Assembly (NCBI GenBank): GCA_030151765.1
Contig: JASLCW010000238.1
Coordinates: 1 to 11,220, forward strand
Direction of reading: 5' to 3'
DNA: 11,220 nt
Origin: Marmoricola sp.
GTDB taxonomy: Bacteria > Actinomycetota > Actinomycetes > Propionibacteriales > Nocardioidaceae
The position numbers and the translations under genes are program-made. The notes under the pieces are model-generated. The model was not told the origin of the DNA and did not search any database. It saw only the letters and a list, made by a program, of their open reading frames with translations. Positions 1 through 5,545 of the stretch are shown piece by piece (within the stretch, counting starts at the first letter, position 1; each line of letters starts with the position of its first letter).

Positions 1-1236
1 CGGGCGCTTGCCCTGGTCGCGGTCGCCGCCGGCGCCGACGACGAGGATCAGCCGGCCGGTCGTGACCGGACGCAGCGCGTCGAGGGCGGCCACCAGGGCA
101 TCGGGCTTGTGCGCGTAGTCGACGACGGCGAGGAAGGACTGGCCCTCCTCGATCCGCTCGAGCCGACCCGGAACACCGGCAGCGGCGCCGATCCCGGCGG
201 CGACGGCGGCCGCGTCGAGCCCGGCCTCGGCCGCCGCGGCGATCGCGCACAAGGCATTGGCGATGTTGAAGCGGCCGGCGATCGGCACCGAGGCCGGGAG
301 GTCGACGCCCGGGCCGCGGACCCGGAAGCGGGATGCCTCCGGAGCCTCCTCGATCTCCGCGGCGAACCAGTCGGCGCCCGGATCCTCGAGGGAGAAGGAG
401 CGCATCGGGATGGTCGCCACGTCGAGGAGTCGCCGACCCCACGGGTCGTCGATGTTGGTCAGGCCGCGGCGGGCCCGCTCCGGAGCGAAGAGGCTCGCCT
501 TGGCGGCGAAGTAGTCGTCCATGTCGCTGTGGAAGTCGAGGTGGTCGCGCCCCAGGTTGGTGAAGGCGGCGACGTCGAAGACCACCCCGTCGACCCGGCC
601 CATCACCAGCGCGTGGCTCGAGACCTCCATGCCGCAGACGGTCACCCCGGCCTCGCGCATGCTGGCGAAGAGGCCGTGCAGGGCCGGCGACTCCGGGGTG
701 GTGAGCGCCGTCGGTACGTCGACACCGGCGATGCGGGTGCCGACGGTGCCGATCACGGCGGCCCGCTCCCCGGCGGCGGTCAGCCCGCTCTCCAGCAGCC
801 GGGTGGTGGTGGTCTTGCCCTGCGTCCCGGTGACGGCGATCAGGGTGAGCGCCTCGGCGGGATCGCCGAAGACCCGAGCCGCCAGGCTGCCGATGCGGGC
901 ACGCAGCCGGTCCGCGACCACGACCGGGACGCCGGCGTCGCCGATCAGAACGGCACCCGACCGGTCGGTGAGCACGGCGACGGCACCGGCGGCGAGCGCC
1001 GCGCCGGCGAACTCGGCCCCGTGCGCCTGCGCACCGGGCACCGCGACGTAGAGATCCCCCGGCTGCACCAGGCGGGAGTCGAGGGCGACACCGGAGACCA
1101 CCGTCGTCGCCAGGAAATCGGCGCCGACGGCGACCTGCCCGTCGACCAGCGGGACCAGGTCCGCCACGGGGGTCCGGACCGGCCGGTGCGGTCGAAGACC
1201 GATGCTCTCTTCCATCCGGGTGAGGCTATCGCTCAC
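1..1236 (-). CDS. murE: UDP-N-acetylmuramyl-tripeptide synthetase MurE (partial, 3' end missing)
   Basis: MurE is a cytoplasmic ATP-dependent Mur ligase. It adds the third amino acid (a diaminopimelic acid isomer or lysine) to UDP-MurNAc-L-Ala-D-Glu during peptidoglycan precursor synthesis. Counting from the ATG at 1215, the visible 405 codons include the P-loop TGTQGKTTTT, then LTTPES, MEVSSHAL, FTNLGRDHLDFH, VDYAHKPDAL and GAGGDRDQGKRP, all in MurE order. The reading frame runs off the left edge. The family is usually about 490-510 residues, so roughly 90-100 C-terminal residues are missing, including the DNPR-type motif that would show which amino acid is added. Two starts are possible. 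A GTG at 1236 forms a GTGA overlap with the pbpB stop, which favours translational coupling. An ATG at 1215 is seven codons further in. I chose the GTG because of the overlap, but neither has a strong ribosome site. It is the last visible gene of the operon that begins at mraZ. Confidence 0.95.
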   Translation of the reverse strand, partial: MSDSLTRMEESIGLRPHRPVRTPVADLVPLVDGQVAVGADFLATTVVSGVALDSRLVQPGDLYVAVPGAQAHGAEFAGAALAAGAVAVLTDRSGAVLIGDAGVPVVVADRLRARIGSLAARVFGDPAEALTLIAVTGTQGKTTTTRLLESGLTAAGERAAVIGTVGTRIAGVDVPTALTTPESPALHGLFASMREAGVTVCGMEVSSHALVMGRVDGVVFDVAAFTNLGRDHLDFHSDMDDYFAAKASLFAPERARRGLTNIDDPWGRRLLDVATIPMRSFSLEDPGADWFAAEIEEAPEASRFRVRGPGVDLPASVPIAGRFNIANALCAIAAAAEAGLDAAAVAAGIGAAAGVPGRLERIEEGQSFLAVVDYAHKPDALVAALDALRPVTTGRLILVVGAGGDRDQGKRP

Positions 1237-3026
1237 CAATAGACGCCGAGCTTGGTCGGTGCCACGCCCGTCGGGGGGACGTCGTACTTCTGGAGCAGGT
1301 AGCTCATGATCTGGCGGAAGACCGGTCCGGCGCTGCCACTGCCGGAGGCGGCGCCCTGGGGATGCCGGAGCACGACGTACACGGTGAAGCGGGGATTGCC
1401 GATCGGCGCGAAGCCGGCGAAGGAGACGTCGTAGAAGCCCTGCGCGTAGCACTTGCAGCGCCCGCCCGGCTCCTGCGCGGTTCCGGTCTTGCCGGCGATC
1501 TGGTAGCCGGGGATGGAGGTCGTCGTGCCCGCCGTGCCCTTGCCGGGCGTGGTCACCAACTCCATCATGCTGGTGACCTTGCGAGCCGTGTCCGGACTCA
1601 CCACCCGGCGGGTCTTGGTCACGTCCGTGCCGTGCACCTGACCGTTCTGGTCGGTCACCTTTCCCATGACCAGGCTCGGGCTGACGTAGAGGCCGCCGTT
1701 GGCGATGGTGTTCACCGCCGCCGCCATCTGCACGGCGGTGACCGCGATGCCCTGGCCGAAGGCGATGTTGGAATGGGTCAGCTCGCTCCATCCCGACGGA
1801 TCGGGCAGGATGCCGGCCGACTCACCGCCGAGCCCGAGGTCGGTCTTGGCGCCCAGCCCGAACTTCTTCAGGTAGCCGCCCATCACGCTGCTCGAGATGT
1901 GCCGCGCGGCGAGCACGGTGCCGATGTTGGAGGACAGCGCGATCACGCCACCGAGGGTCAGGTGGATCCGCCCGTGCACGAAGTAGTCGTGGATGACCCG
2001 GTCGGCCACCTTGAGGTCCGAGGGTACGACGAGCCGCGTGGTGGGCTTGACCTTGTGCTGGTCGATCAGCGCCGACATCGTCAGCACCTTCTCCACCGAC
2101 CCCGGCTCGTAGACCTCGCTGACCGCACGGCTGCCCCAGTCGGTCTTCGGCGCGTTGCCGCCCTGGTTGGCATCGAGCGTCGGGCAGTCGGCCAGCGCGA
2201 TGAGCTGGCCGTTGCTGCGATCGACAGCCACCGCCGAGCCGGACTCGGAGTGTGTCTTGGCGACCGCGTTGCAGAGCGCGCGCTGGGTGAACCACTGCGC
2301 GTCGGCGTCGATGGTGAGCTGCAGCTTCTGGCCGTTGCGTGGCGCGACCACGTTGTTCTCGCCGAGCGGGATCCGGTTGCCCTGGCCGCCGACCTCGTAG
2401 GTCTCCTGCCCGTTGGTGCCGCGCAGCGCCTGGTTGAAGCTCATCTCGAGCCCGGACGCCGGCTCGTTCTCGTTGTTCATGAAGCCGAGCAGGTTGGCGG
2501 CCAGGTCCTTGCCCGGATAGGACCGCAAGGGGTCGGTGCGGGTGTCGAGGCCGGGGTACTTGATCTTGCCGTTGACCGTGGCCTTCTCCACGGCCGCGAC
2601 GGCAGCCGTGGCCTGCGCGGCGGGGATGCGCCGGGCGATGTAGGCGAAGCGCTTGCCGGGCAGGGCGAGCTGGCGCATCGTCGAGAAATAGTCCAGGCCG
2701 AGCCGGTCGGAGAGGATCCGGGCGATGGCGGGCGCATTCGGCCGGGTCAGCTTCGGGTCGGCGATGATCATCAGCGCCGCGACCGTCTCGGCGAGCTTCT
2801 TGCCCGACCGGTCGACGATGTCACCGCGCTGTGCCGGCAGATCCAGGTGGACCAACCCGCTGGCGCCGTTCGCCGCCGCCAGCTTGGCGTACTCCTTGGG
2901 GTTCAGGCCCTGGAGCTGGACCACGCGGGCCGCGAAGATCGAGAGCACGATCGCGATGAAGATCAGCGCGATGCGCAGGCGCGGACGACCGTCGGCACGA
3001 CCTTGGGGACGGCTCTGAGGGCTCAA
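1233..3026 (-). CDS. pbpB: Septal peptidoglycan transpeptidase (class B PBP, FtsI/PBP3)
   Basis: This 597-residue class B penicillin-binding protein cross-links septal peptidoglycan outside the membrane, as the transpeptidase partner of FtsW in the divisome. A short basic cytoplasmic N-terminus precedes one membrane segment at about residues 18-37. The PBP dimerisation region follows, with the RGDIVDRSG signature at 67-75. The transpeptidase domain spans about 255-575, with SxxK as S310-V-E-K313, SSN at 365-367 and KTG at 513-515. No PASTA domains are present. Two cysteines (C524 and C526) lie just after the KTG motif. Two more, C252 and C281, are also extracytoplasmic. The start is TTG, supported by GGAAG 8 nt upstream and by the membrane anchor directly after it. 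An 18-nt gap separates it from the ftsL-like stop. Its stop overlaps the possible murE GTG. The symbol could equally be ftsI. Confidence 0.96.
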   Translation of the reverse strand: MSPQSRPQGRADGRPRLRIALIFIAIVLSIFAARVVQLQGLNPKEYAKLAAANGASGLVHLDLPAQRGDIVDRSGKKLAETVAALMIIADPKLTRPNAPAIARILSDRLGLDYFSTMRQLALPGKRFAYIARRIPAAQATAAVAAVEKATVNGKIKYPGLDTRTDPLRSYPGKDLAANLLGFMNNENEPASGLEMSFNQALRGTNGQETYEVGGQGNRIPLGENNVVAPRNGQKLQLTIDADAQWFTQRALCNAVAKTHSESGSAVAVDRSNGQLIALADCPTLDANQGGNAPKTDWGSRAVSEVYEPGSVEKVLTMSALIDQHKVKPTTRLVVPSDLKVADRVIHDYFVHGRIHLTLGGVIALSSNIGTVLAARHISSSVMGGYLKKFGLGAKTDLGLGGESAGILPDPSGWSELTHSNIAFGQGIAVTAVQMAAAVNTIANGGLYVSPSLVMGKVTDQNGQVHGTDVTKTRRVVSPDTARKVTSMMELVTTPGKGTAGTTTSIPGYQIAGKTGTAQEPGGRCKCYAQGFYDVSFAGFAPIGNPRFTVYVVLRHPQGAASGSGSAGPVFRQIMSYLLQKYDVPPTGVAPTKLGVYW

Positions 3027-3044
3027 GGATCAGACTTCCGAGGA

Positions 3045-3650
3045 TCAGCGGTGATGCGTGGTCCTGTTATTCCTACCGTGCCCGGAGCGTTCGCTCGTGG
3101 AGGCGGCACCGGTGCTCGACGACTTCTTCGTTCCCGTCGTCGTGGTGGTCGCCGTGGTGGTGGTCGTCGAGGCCGGGACCCGCACGATCTTCGGCGGCGG
3201 GTTGAGGTGCGCGGGCTTCGGGGTGGGGCTCTGCCGGATCTGCATGCCGTCGCCCATGGAGGTGATCACCGGTACGCCGCTGAGCCTGCCGGAGCCGAGG
3301 TGGATGAAGGCCGGGTTGGGCGGCACCACCATGCCGAGCGCCTTCGCCGCGGCCGCCAGGTGCTGGGGATCCTGCAGCGTCTGCTGCCGGGTCCGCAGTT
3401 GCTGGACCGTCGCGTCGAGGGCGACGGCCTGCTTCTGCAGACGCGTGATCGCGAAGGAGCGCTGCTGCATCTGGGTGTTGAACATCAGCAGCCCGACGAC
3501 ACCGAGCGCCAGCAGGGTCACCATCAGGGCGACGAAGGGCGTCCGCGGTGCCGGCACCGACCGGTGCGGCACCAGCACGAGCCGGTCACTGACCCGTGCG
3601 GATTCGACCGTACGCCGCAGCCGACGTCCCGCCGAGGCAAGCTCACTCAT
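3045..3650 (-). CDS. ftsL: FtsL-like cell-division protein with a Pro/Thr-rich tail
   Basis: A 201-residue bitopic membrane protein occupies the ftsL position between rsmH and pbpB. FtsL-type proteins pair with a DivIC/FtsB partner through a coiled coil and help activate septal synthesis by FtsW-FtsI. Residues 1-36 are basic and probably cytoplasmic. One membrane segment covers about 37-57. Residues 58-92 are Gln- and Leu-rich and look like a coiled coil. A short conserved-looking stretch follows (LGMVVPPNPAFIHL, 105-118). From about 140 the protein becomes low complexity: a proline-rich part (142-153), a threonine run (162-172) and a basic, Ser/Asn/His-rich end. That tail makes it longer than a classical FtsL of about 100-120 residues. 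The ATG at 3650 has AAGGGGG about 6 nt upstream. The family call rests on position and topology, because FtsL sequences are poorly conserved. Confidence 0.8.
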   Translation of the reverse strand: MSELASAGRRLRRTVESARVSDRLVLVPHRSVPAPRTPFVALMVTLLALGVVGLLMFNTQMQQRSFAITRLQKQAVALDATVQQLRTRQQTLQDPQHLAAAAKALGMVVPPNPAFIHLGSGRLSGVPVITSMGDGMQIRQSPTPKPAHLNPPPKIVRVPASTTTTTATTTTTGTKKSSSTGAASTSERSGHGRNNRTTHHR

Positions 3651-3692
3651 CCCGAACCCCCTTGTATTCGTGCCCGCTGTCGTCGCGCGTTG

Positions 3693-4646
3693 TCATGCCG
3701 CATCCCTGATGCGCTGGACGGCCCGTACCCGTACGGACGCGGCCCGTGAATTGATCTCGATCTCCTCGGGGCTCGCCTTCTCCGCGCCCCGGGTGAGCAG
3801 CCGGAACTCCGGCTCGTGCTCCACCGGTACGACGGGAAGGTCGGGCGGCGCGGTGCTCGTCGTACGCCTGGTGAATTCGCGCTTCACGAGGCGGTCCTCG
3901 AGCGACTGGTAGCTCATGACGACGACCCGGCCGTTCATCGCGACCGCGTCGAGGGCGGCCGGGATCGCGGCGCGGAGCACGCCGAGCTCGTCGTTGACCT
4001 CGATCCGGAGGGCCTGGAAGGTCCGCTTCGCCGGGTGTCCCCCGGTACGGCGGGCCGGCGCCGGGATCACCCGGTCGAGCAGTTCGACGAGTTGGCGGGA
4101 GCGCTCGAAGGGCTGGCTCTCCCGCTGGCCGACGATGGCCCTGGCGATCGGCCGGGCGAACTTCTCCTCGCCGTAGTCGCGCAGGATCCGGGCGATGTCC
4201 GCGGCCGAGTAGTCGTTGAGGACATCGGCCGCGGTGATCCCCCGGCTGTCGTCCATGCGCATGTCGAGTGGTGCGTCCTGCGAGTACGCGAAGCCGCGTT
4301 CGGCCATGTCCAGCTGCATGGAGGAGACACCGAGGTCGAAGAGCACTCCGTCGGCGGCGGCGATGCCGAGGTCGGCGAGCACCTCGGGGATCTCGTCGTA
4401 CACGGCGTGGACGCCGGTGAAGCGCTCCGCGAAGGGCTCGAGCCGCCGGCCGGCGAGCTCCAGGGCGTGCAGGTCGCGGTCGACGCCGACCACGCGGACC
4501 TCCGGGCTGCGTCGCAGGATCGCCTCGCTGTGACCGCCGAGACCGAGGGTGGCGTCCACGACGACCGCGCCGGGGCGCAGGTCCGCAGGCGCGACGAGCG
4601 TGACGACCCGATCGAGCATCACCGGGACGTGGAGGGGAACCGACAT
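3693..4646 (-). CDS. rsmH: 16S rRNA (cytosine-1402-N4)-methyltransferase RsmH
   Basis: RsmH (MraW) methylates the N4 of C1402 in 16S rRNA, in the ribosomal decoding centre. It is typically the second conserved gene of the dcw cluster. The 317-residue length is normal. SAM-binding motifs are DATLGLGGHS (31-40) and VDRD (55-58). Family signatures are FDLGVSSMQLD (103-113), PLDMRMD (126-132), GEEKFARPIA (159-168), GGHPAKRTFQALRIEVN and SYQSLEDRLVKREF. The start is the ATG at 4646, giving MSVPLHVPVML, the usual N-terminus. The frame stays open to an ATG at 4808, but I reject that extension. It reads as an Arg-rich run with only about half GC in third positions, and a different frame there looks coding. 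Its ribosome site is weak, and the start lies 8 nt after the stop of the small membrane ORF, so translation may be coupled to that ORF. Confidence 0.96.
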   Translation of the reverse strand: MSVPLHVPVMLDRVVTLVAPADLRPGAVVVDATLGLGGHSEAILRRSPEVRVVGVDRDLHALELAGRRLEPFAERFTGVHAVYDEIPEVLADLGIAAADGVLFDLGVSSMQLDMAERGFAYSQDAPLDMRMDDSRGITAADVLNDYSAADIARILRDYGEEKFARPIARAIVGQRESQPFERSRQLVELLDRVIPAPARRTGGHPAKRTFQALRIEVNDELGVLRAAIPAALDAVAMNGRVVVMSYQSLEDRLVKREFTRRTTSTAPPDLPVVPVEHEPEFRLLTRGAEKASPEEIEINSRAASVRVRAVQRIRDAA

Positions 4647-4654
4647 GGCCGCCG

Positions 4655-4792
4655 CTAGTTCCCGGCCGCCACGACGAGCCGCAGGGCGAGCGCGAGCGCC
4701 AGCGCGAGACCGACGGAGAAGAGGGCGGAGACGGCCATCACGGCCAACCCGTCCCTCACTCCGTGGCGAACCCGCCGTACTGCCATCGTCAT
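4655..4792 (-). CDS. Small single-span membrane protein between mraZ and rsmH (unrecognised)
   Basis: I do not recognise this short ORF, but several features suggest it is translated. It reads 45 codons from the ATG at 4792, or 43 from the ATG at 4786. The sequence AAGGG at 4796-4800 (minus strand) lies 9 nt before the second ATG and 3 nt before the first, so 4786 is the more likely start. The product begins with a basic stretch (MAVRRVRHGVRDG) and continues as one long hydrophobic segment rich in Ala, Leu and Val (GLALALALALRLVVAAGN at the end), predicted to span the membrane with the N-terminus inside. By my count about 37 of 42 internal codons end in G or C. The overlapping upstream extension of the rsmH frame has only about 18 of 33. 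The ORF ends 8 nt before the rsmH ATG. Function is unknown; position suggests a division or cell-wall accessory role, but that is only inference. Confidence 0.6.
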   Translation of the reverse strand: MTMAVRRVRHGVRDGLAVMAVSALFSVGLALALALALRLVVAAGN

Positions 4793-4826
4793 CGACCCTT
4801 ACGTGCATTTCTCGTGTGCTGGTGAA

Positions 4827-4943
4827 CGGCGATCGCAGTGCCTGGTTCGGGCCCGTCCACTCGGGAAGCAGCCGTCTGCCACCGGGGAAGTTGCGTCAGA
4901 GGGCCAGAGAGGAACGGGCACGAGCCGGGACCTGCGATCGCCG
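4827..4943. repeat. 12-bp inverted repeat with GCGATCGC cores
   Basis: The plus strand reads CGGCGATCGCAG at 4827-4838 and its exact reverse complement CTGCGATCGCCG at 4932-4943. The core GCGATCGC is itself palindromic, so the arms are partly direct repeats as well. In RNA the arms could pair around a loop of about 93 nt, bringing the end of mraZ close to the ribosome site of the small membrane ORF. No function is established. Confidence 0.55.
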
Positions 4944-4960
4944 ATGTTGAGTTGTCGTCG

Positions 4961-4974
4961 GCGCCGTACGGCGC
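4961..4974. repeat. 14-bp perfect palindrome after mraZ
   Basis: GCGCCGTACGGCGC is a perfect palindrome about 20 nt past the mraZ stop codon. As RNA it can form a 5-bp all-GC stem with a GUAC tetraloop. No U-run follows on the minus strand, so it is not a standard intrinsic terminator. It could be an RNA processing or stabilising hairpin, a weak attenuator, or a protein site. Only the symmetry is seen directly. Confidence 0.45.
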
Positions 4975-4994
4975 GGGTGGTTGGAATCCGGGCC

Positions 4995-5414
4995 TCAGTC
5001 GAGGAAGAGCTCCTCGCTGAGGTTGGCGAAGGCGTCTTCCTGGGCGCGGGTGTAGTCGGCCCAGGCGGACGGGTTCCAGATCTCGAGCTTGTTGCGGACA
5101 CCGATGACCGTGCATTCGCGCTCGATCTCGGCGTAGCCACGCAGCTCCGGGGTGAGGCTGATCCGGCCCTGCTTGTCCGGCACCTGCTCGGAGAGCAGCG
5201 CGAAGAGCATCCGGTTGTAGCCGCGCATCCGCACATCCGTGCTGTCTCGGAGGCGGGTGCTGAAGGCCTCGAAATCGGCCGCGGTGCGGACCTCGAGGGA
5301 GCGGTCCTGACCTCGGGTGATCACCAGACCGTCCCCCATCTCGTCTCGGAATTTCGCCGGGAGGAAGAGGCGCCCCTTGTCATCGAGCTTCGGGGTGTAG
5401 GTGCCGGAGAACAC
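4995..5414 (-). CDS. mraZ: Transcriptional regulator MraZ
   Basis: MraZ is a DNA-binding protein of the SpoVT-AbrB fold that forms ring-shaped oligomers and controls its own dcw operon. The 139-residue product is close to the usual length of about 143. It has two tandem half-similar domains: the first starts with FSGTYTPKLDDKGRLFLPAKFR (residues 2-23), and the second contains DKQGRISLTPELRGYA at about 80-95. The DxKGR and DxQGR turns are the family hallmark of the DNA-contacting loops. The C-terminal part (IGVRNKLEIWNPSAWADY) is also typical. The start is GTG at 5414, preceded by a near-ideal GGGAGGT with a 6-nt spacer. It is the first gene of the leftward operon, just downstream of a promoter embedded in repeated GTGG boxes, so autoregulation is very likely. 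Confidence 0.96.
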   Translation of the reverse strand: MFSGTYTPKLDDKGRLFLPAKFRDEMGDGLVITRGQDRSLEVRTAADFEAFSTRLRDSTDVRMRGYNRMLFALLSEQVPDKQGRISLTPELRGYAEIERECTVIGVRNKLEIWNPSAWADYTRAQEDAFANLSEELFLD

Positions 5415-5420
5415 ACCGCC

Positions 5421-5427
5421 ACCTCCC
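5421..5427 (-). promoter_or_regulatory. Strong ribosome binding site for mraZ
   Basis: On the minus strand GGGAGGT sits 6 nt before the GTG start at 5414. It is the strongest Shine-Dalgarno match in the operon and fixes the mraZ start. The following GG creates another GTGG at 5422-5419, in phase with the upstream operator but two periods away from it. That may be coincidence of an AGGTGG ribosome site. Confidence 0.75.
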
Positions 5428-5432
5428 TGCCG

Positions 5433-5482
5433 CTTCCACCACTTTCCCCCACACTACTCCACATTCCCCCACCGTCAACCAC
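5433..5482 (-). repeat. Five phased GTGG-N6 direct repeats, probable MraZ operator
   Basis: Reading the minus strand from 5482, five consecutive 10-mers begin with GTGG: GTGGTTGACG, GTGGGGGAAT, GTGGAGTAGT, GTGGGGGAAA and GTGGTGGAAG. The period is exactly one helical turn, so all boxes face the same side of the helix. Studied MraZ proteins bind short G-rich direct repeats (TGGGN in E. coli) spaced about 10 bp apart in front of mraZ. Units 2 and 4 match TGGGN and the others keep TGG. The array covers the -35, spacer, -10 and probable transcription start, so binding would block RNA polymerase. The array is seen directly; its use by MraZ is inferred from family knowledge. Confidence 0.85.
5451..5478 (-). 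promoter_or_regulatory. Housekeeping-type promoter of the dcw operon (PmraZ)
   Basis: The minus strand has TTGACG at 5478-5473 and TAGTGT at 5456-5451, separated by 16 bp. These match a primary sigma factor -35 (TTGAC) and a TAnnnT-type -10. Transcription would start near 5443-5445, giving a 5' leader of about 30 nt before the mraZ GTG. The -35 lies in repeat unit 1 and the -10 spans units 3 and 4 of the GTGG array. Confidence 0.7.
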
Positions 5483-5545
5483 TTTTGCTCCCCAATTCCC
5501 CCCGATCCACCCCGCACCGGGCAGGCATCGCCCCCGAGACCCGCG

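Larger units (their letters stand above)
4793..4994 (-). other. 202-nt untranslated spacer inside the dcw operon
   Basis: This is the only sizeable gap in an otherwise compact operon. No reading frame here has a start with a plausible ribosome site. The few open frames on the minus strand are GTG-initiated, lack GC-rich third positions and overlap neighbouring genes. I see no convincing -35/-10 pair. The stretch holds a 14-bp palindrome shortly after the mraZ stop and a 12-bp inverted repeat with arms about 93 nt apart. It may act as a long structured leader or processing region for the genes after mraZ. Confidence 0.5.

Noticed and set aside
109..1242. A 377-codon plus-strand open frame opposite murE
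   Set aside because: The minus strand encodes MurE with all expected motifs. The plus-strand product has no recognisable domain.
1362..3749. A 795-codon open frame on the plus strand opposite pbpB and ftsL
   Set aside because: It lies entirely antisense to well-supported genes, its translation is Arg/Gly/His-rich without family motifs, and long antisense frames are normal in GC-rich DNA.
4647..4808. N-terminal extension of RsmH back to the ATG at 4808
   Set aside because: The 54 extra residues are Arg-rich with low GC in third positions. The MSVPLHVPVML start at 4646 matches the family, and another frame there carries the coding signature.
4829..4941. GCGATCGC octamers as a HIP1-type genome-wide repeat
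   Set aside because: HIP1 is a cyanobacterial repeat. I noted only the two copies in the spacer, so abundance cannot be judged from this window.
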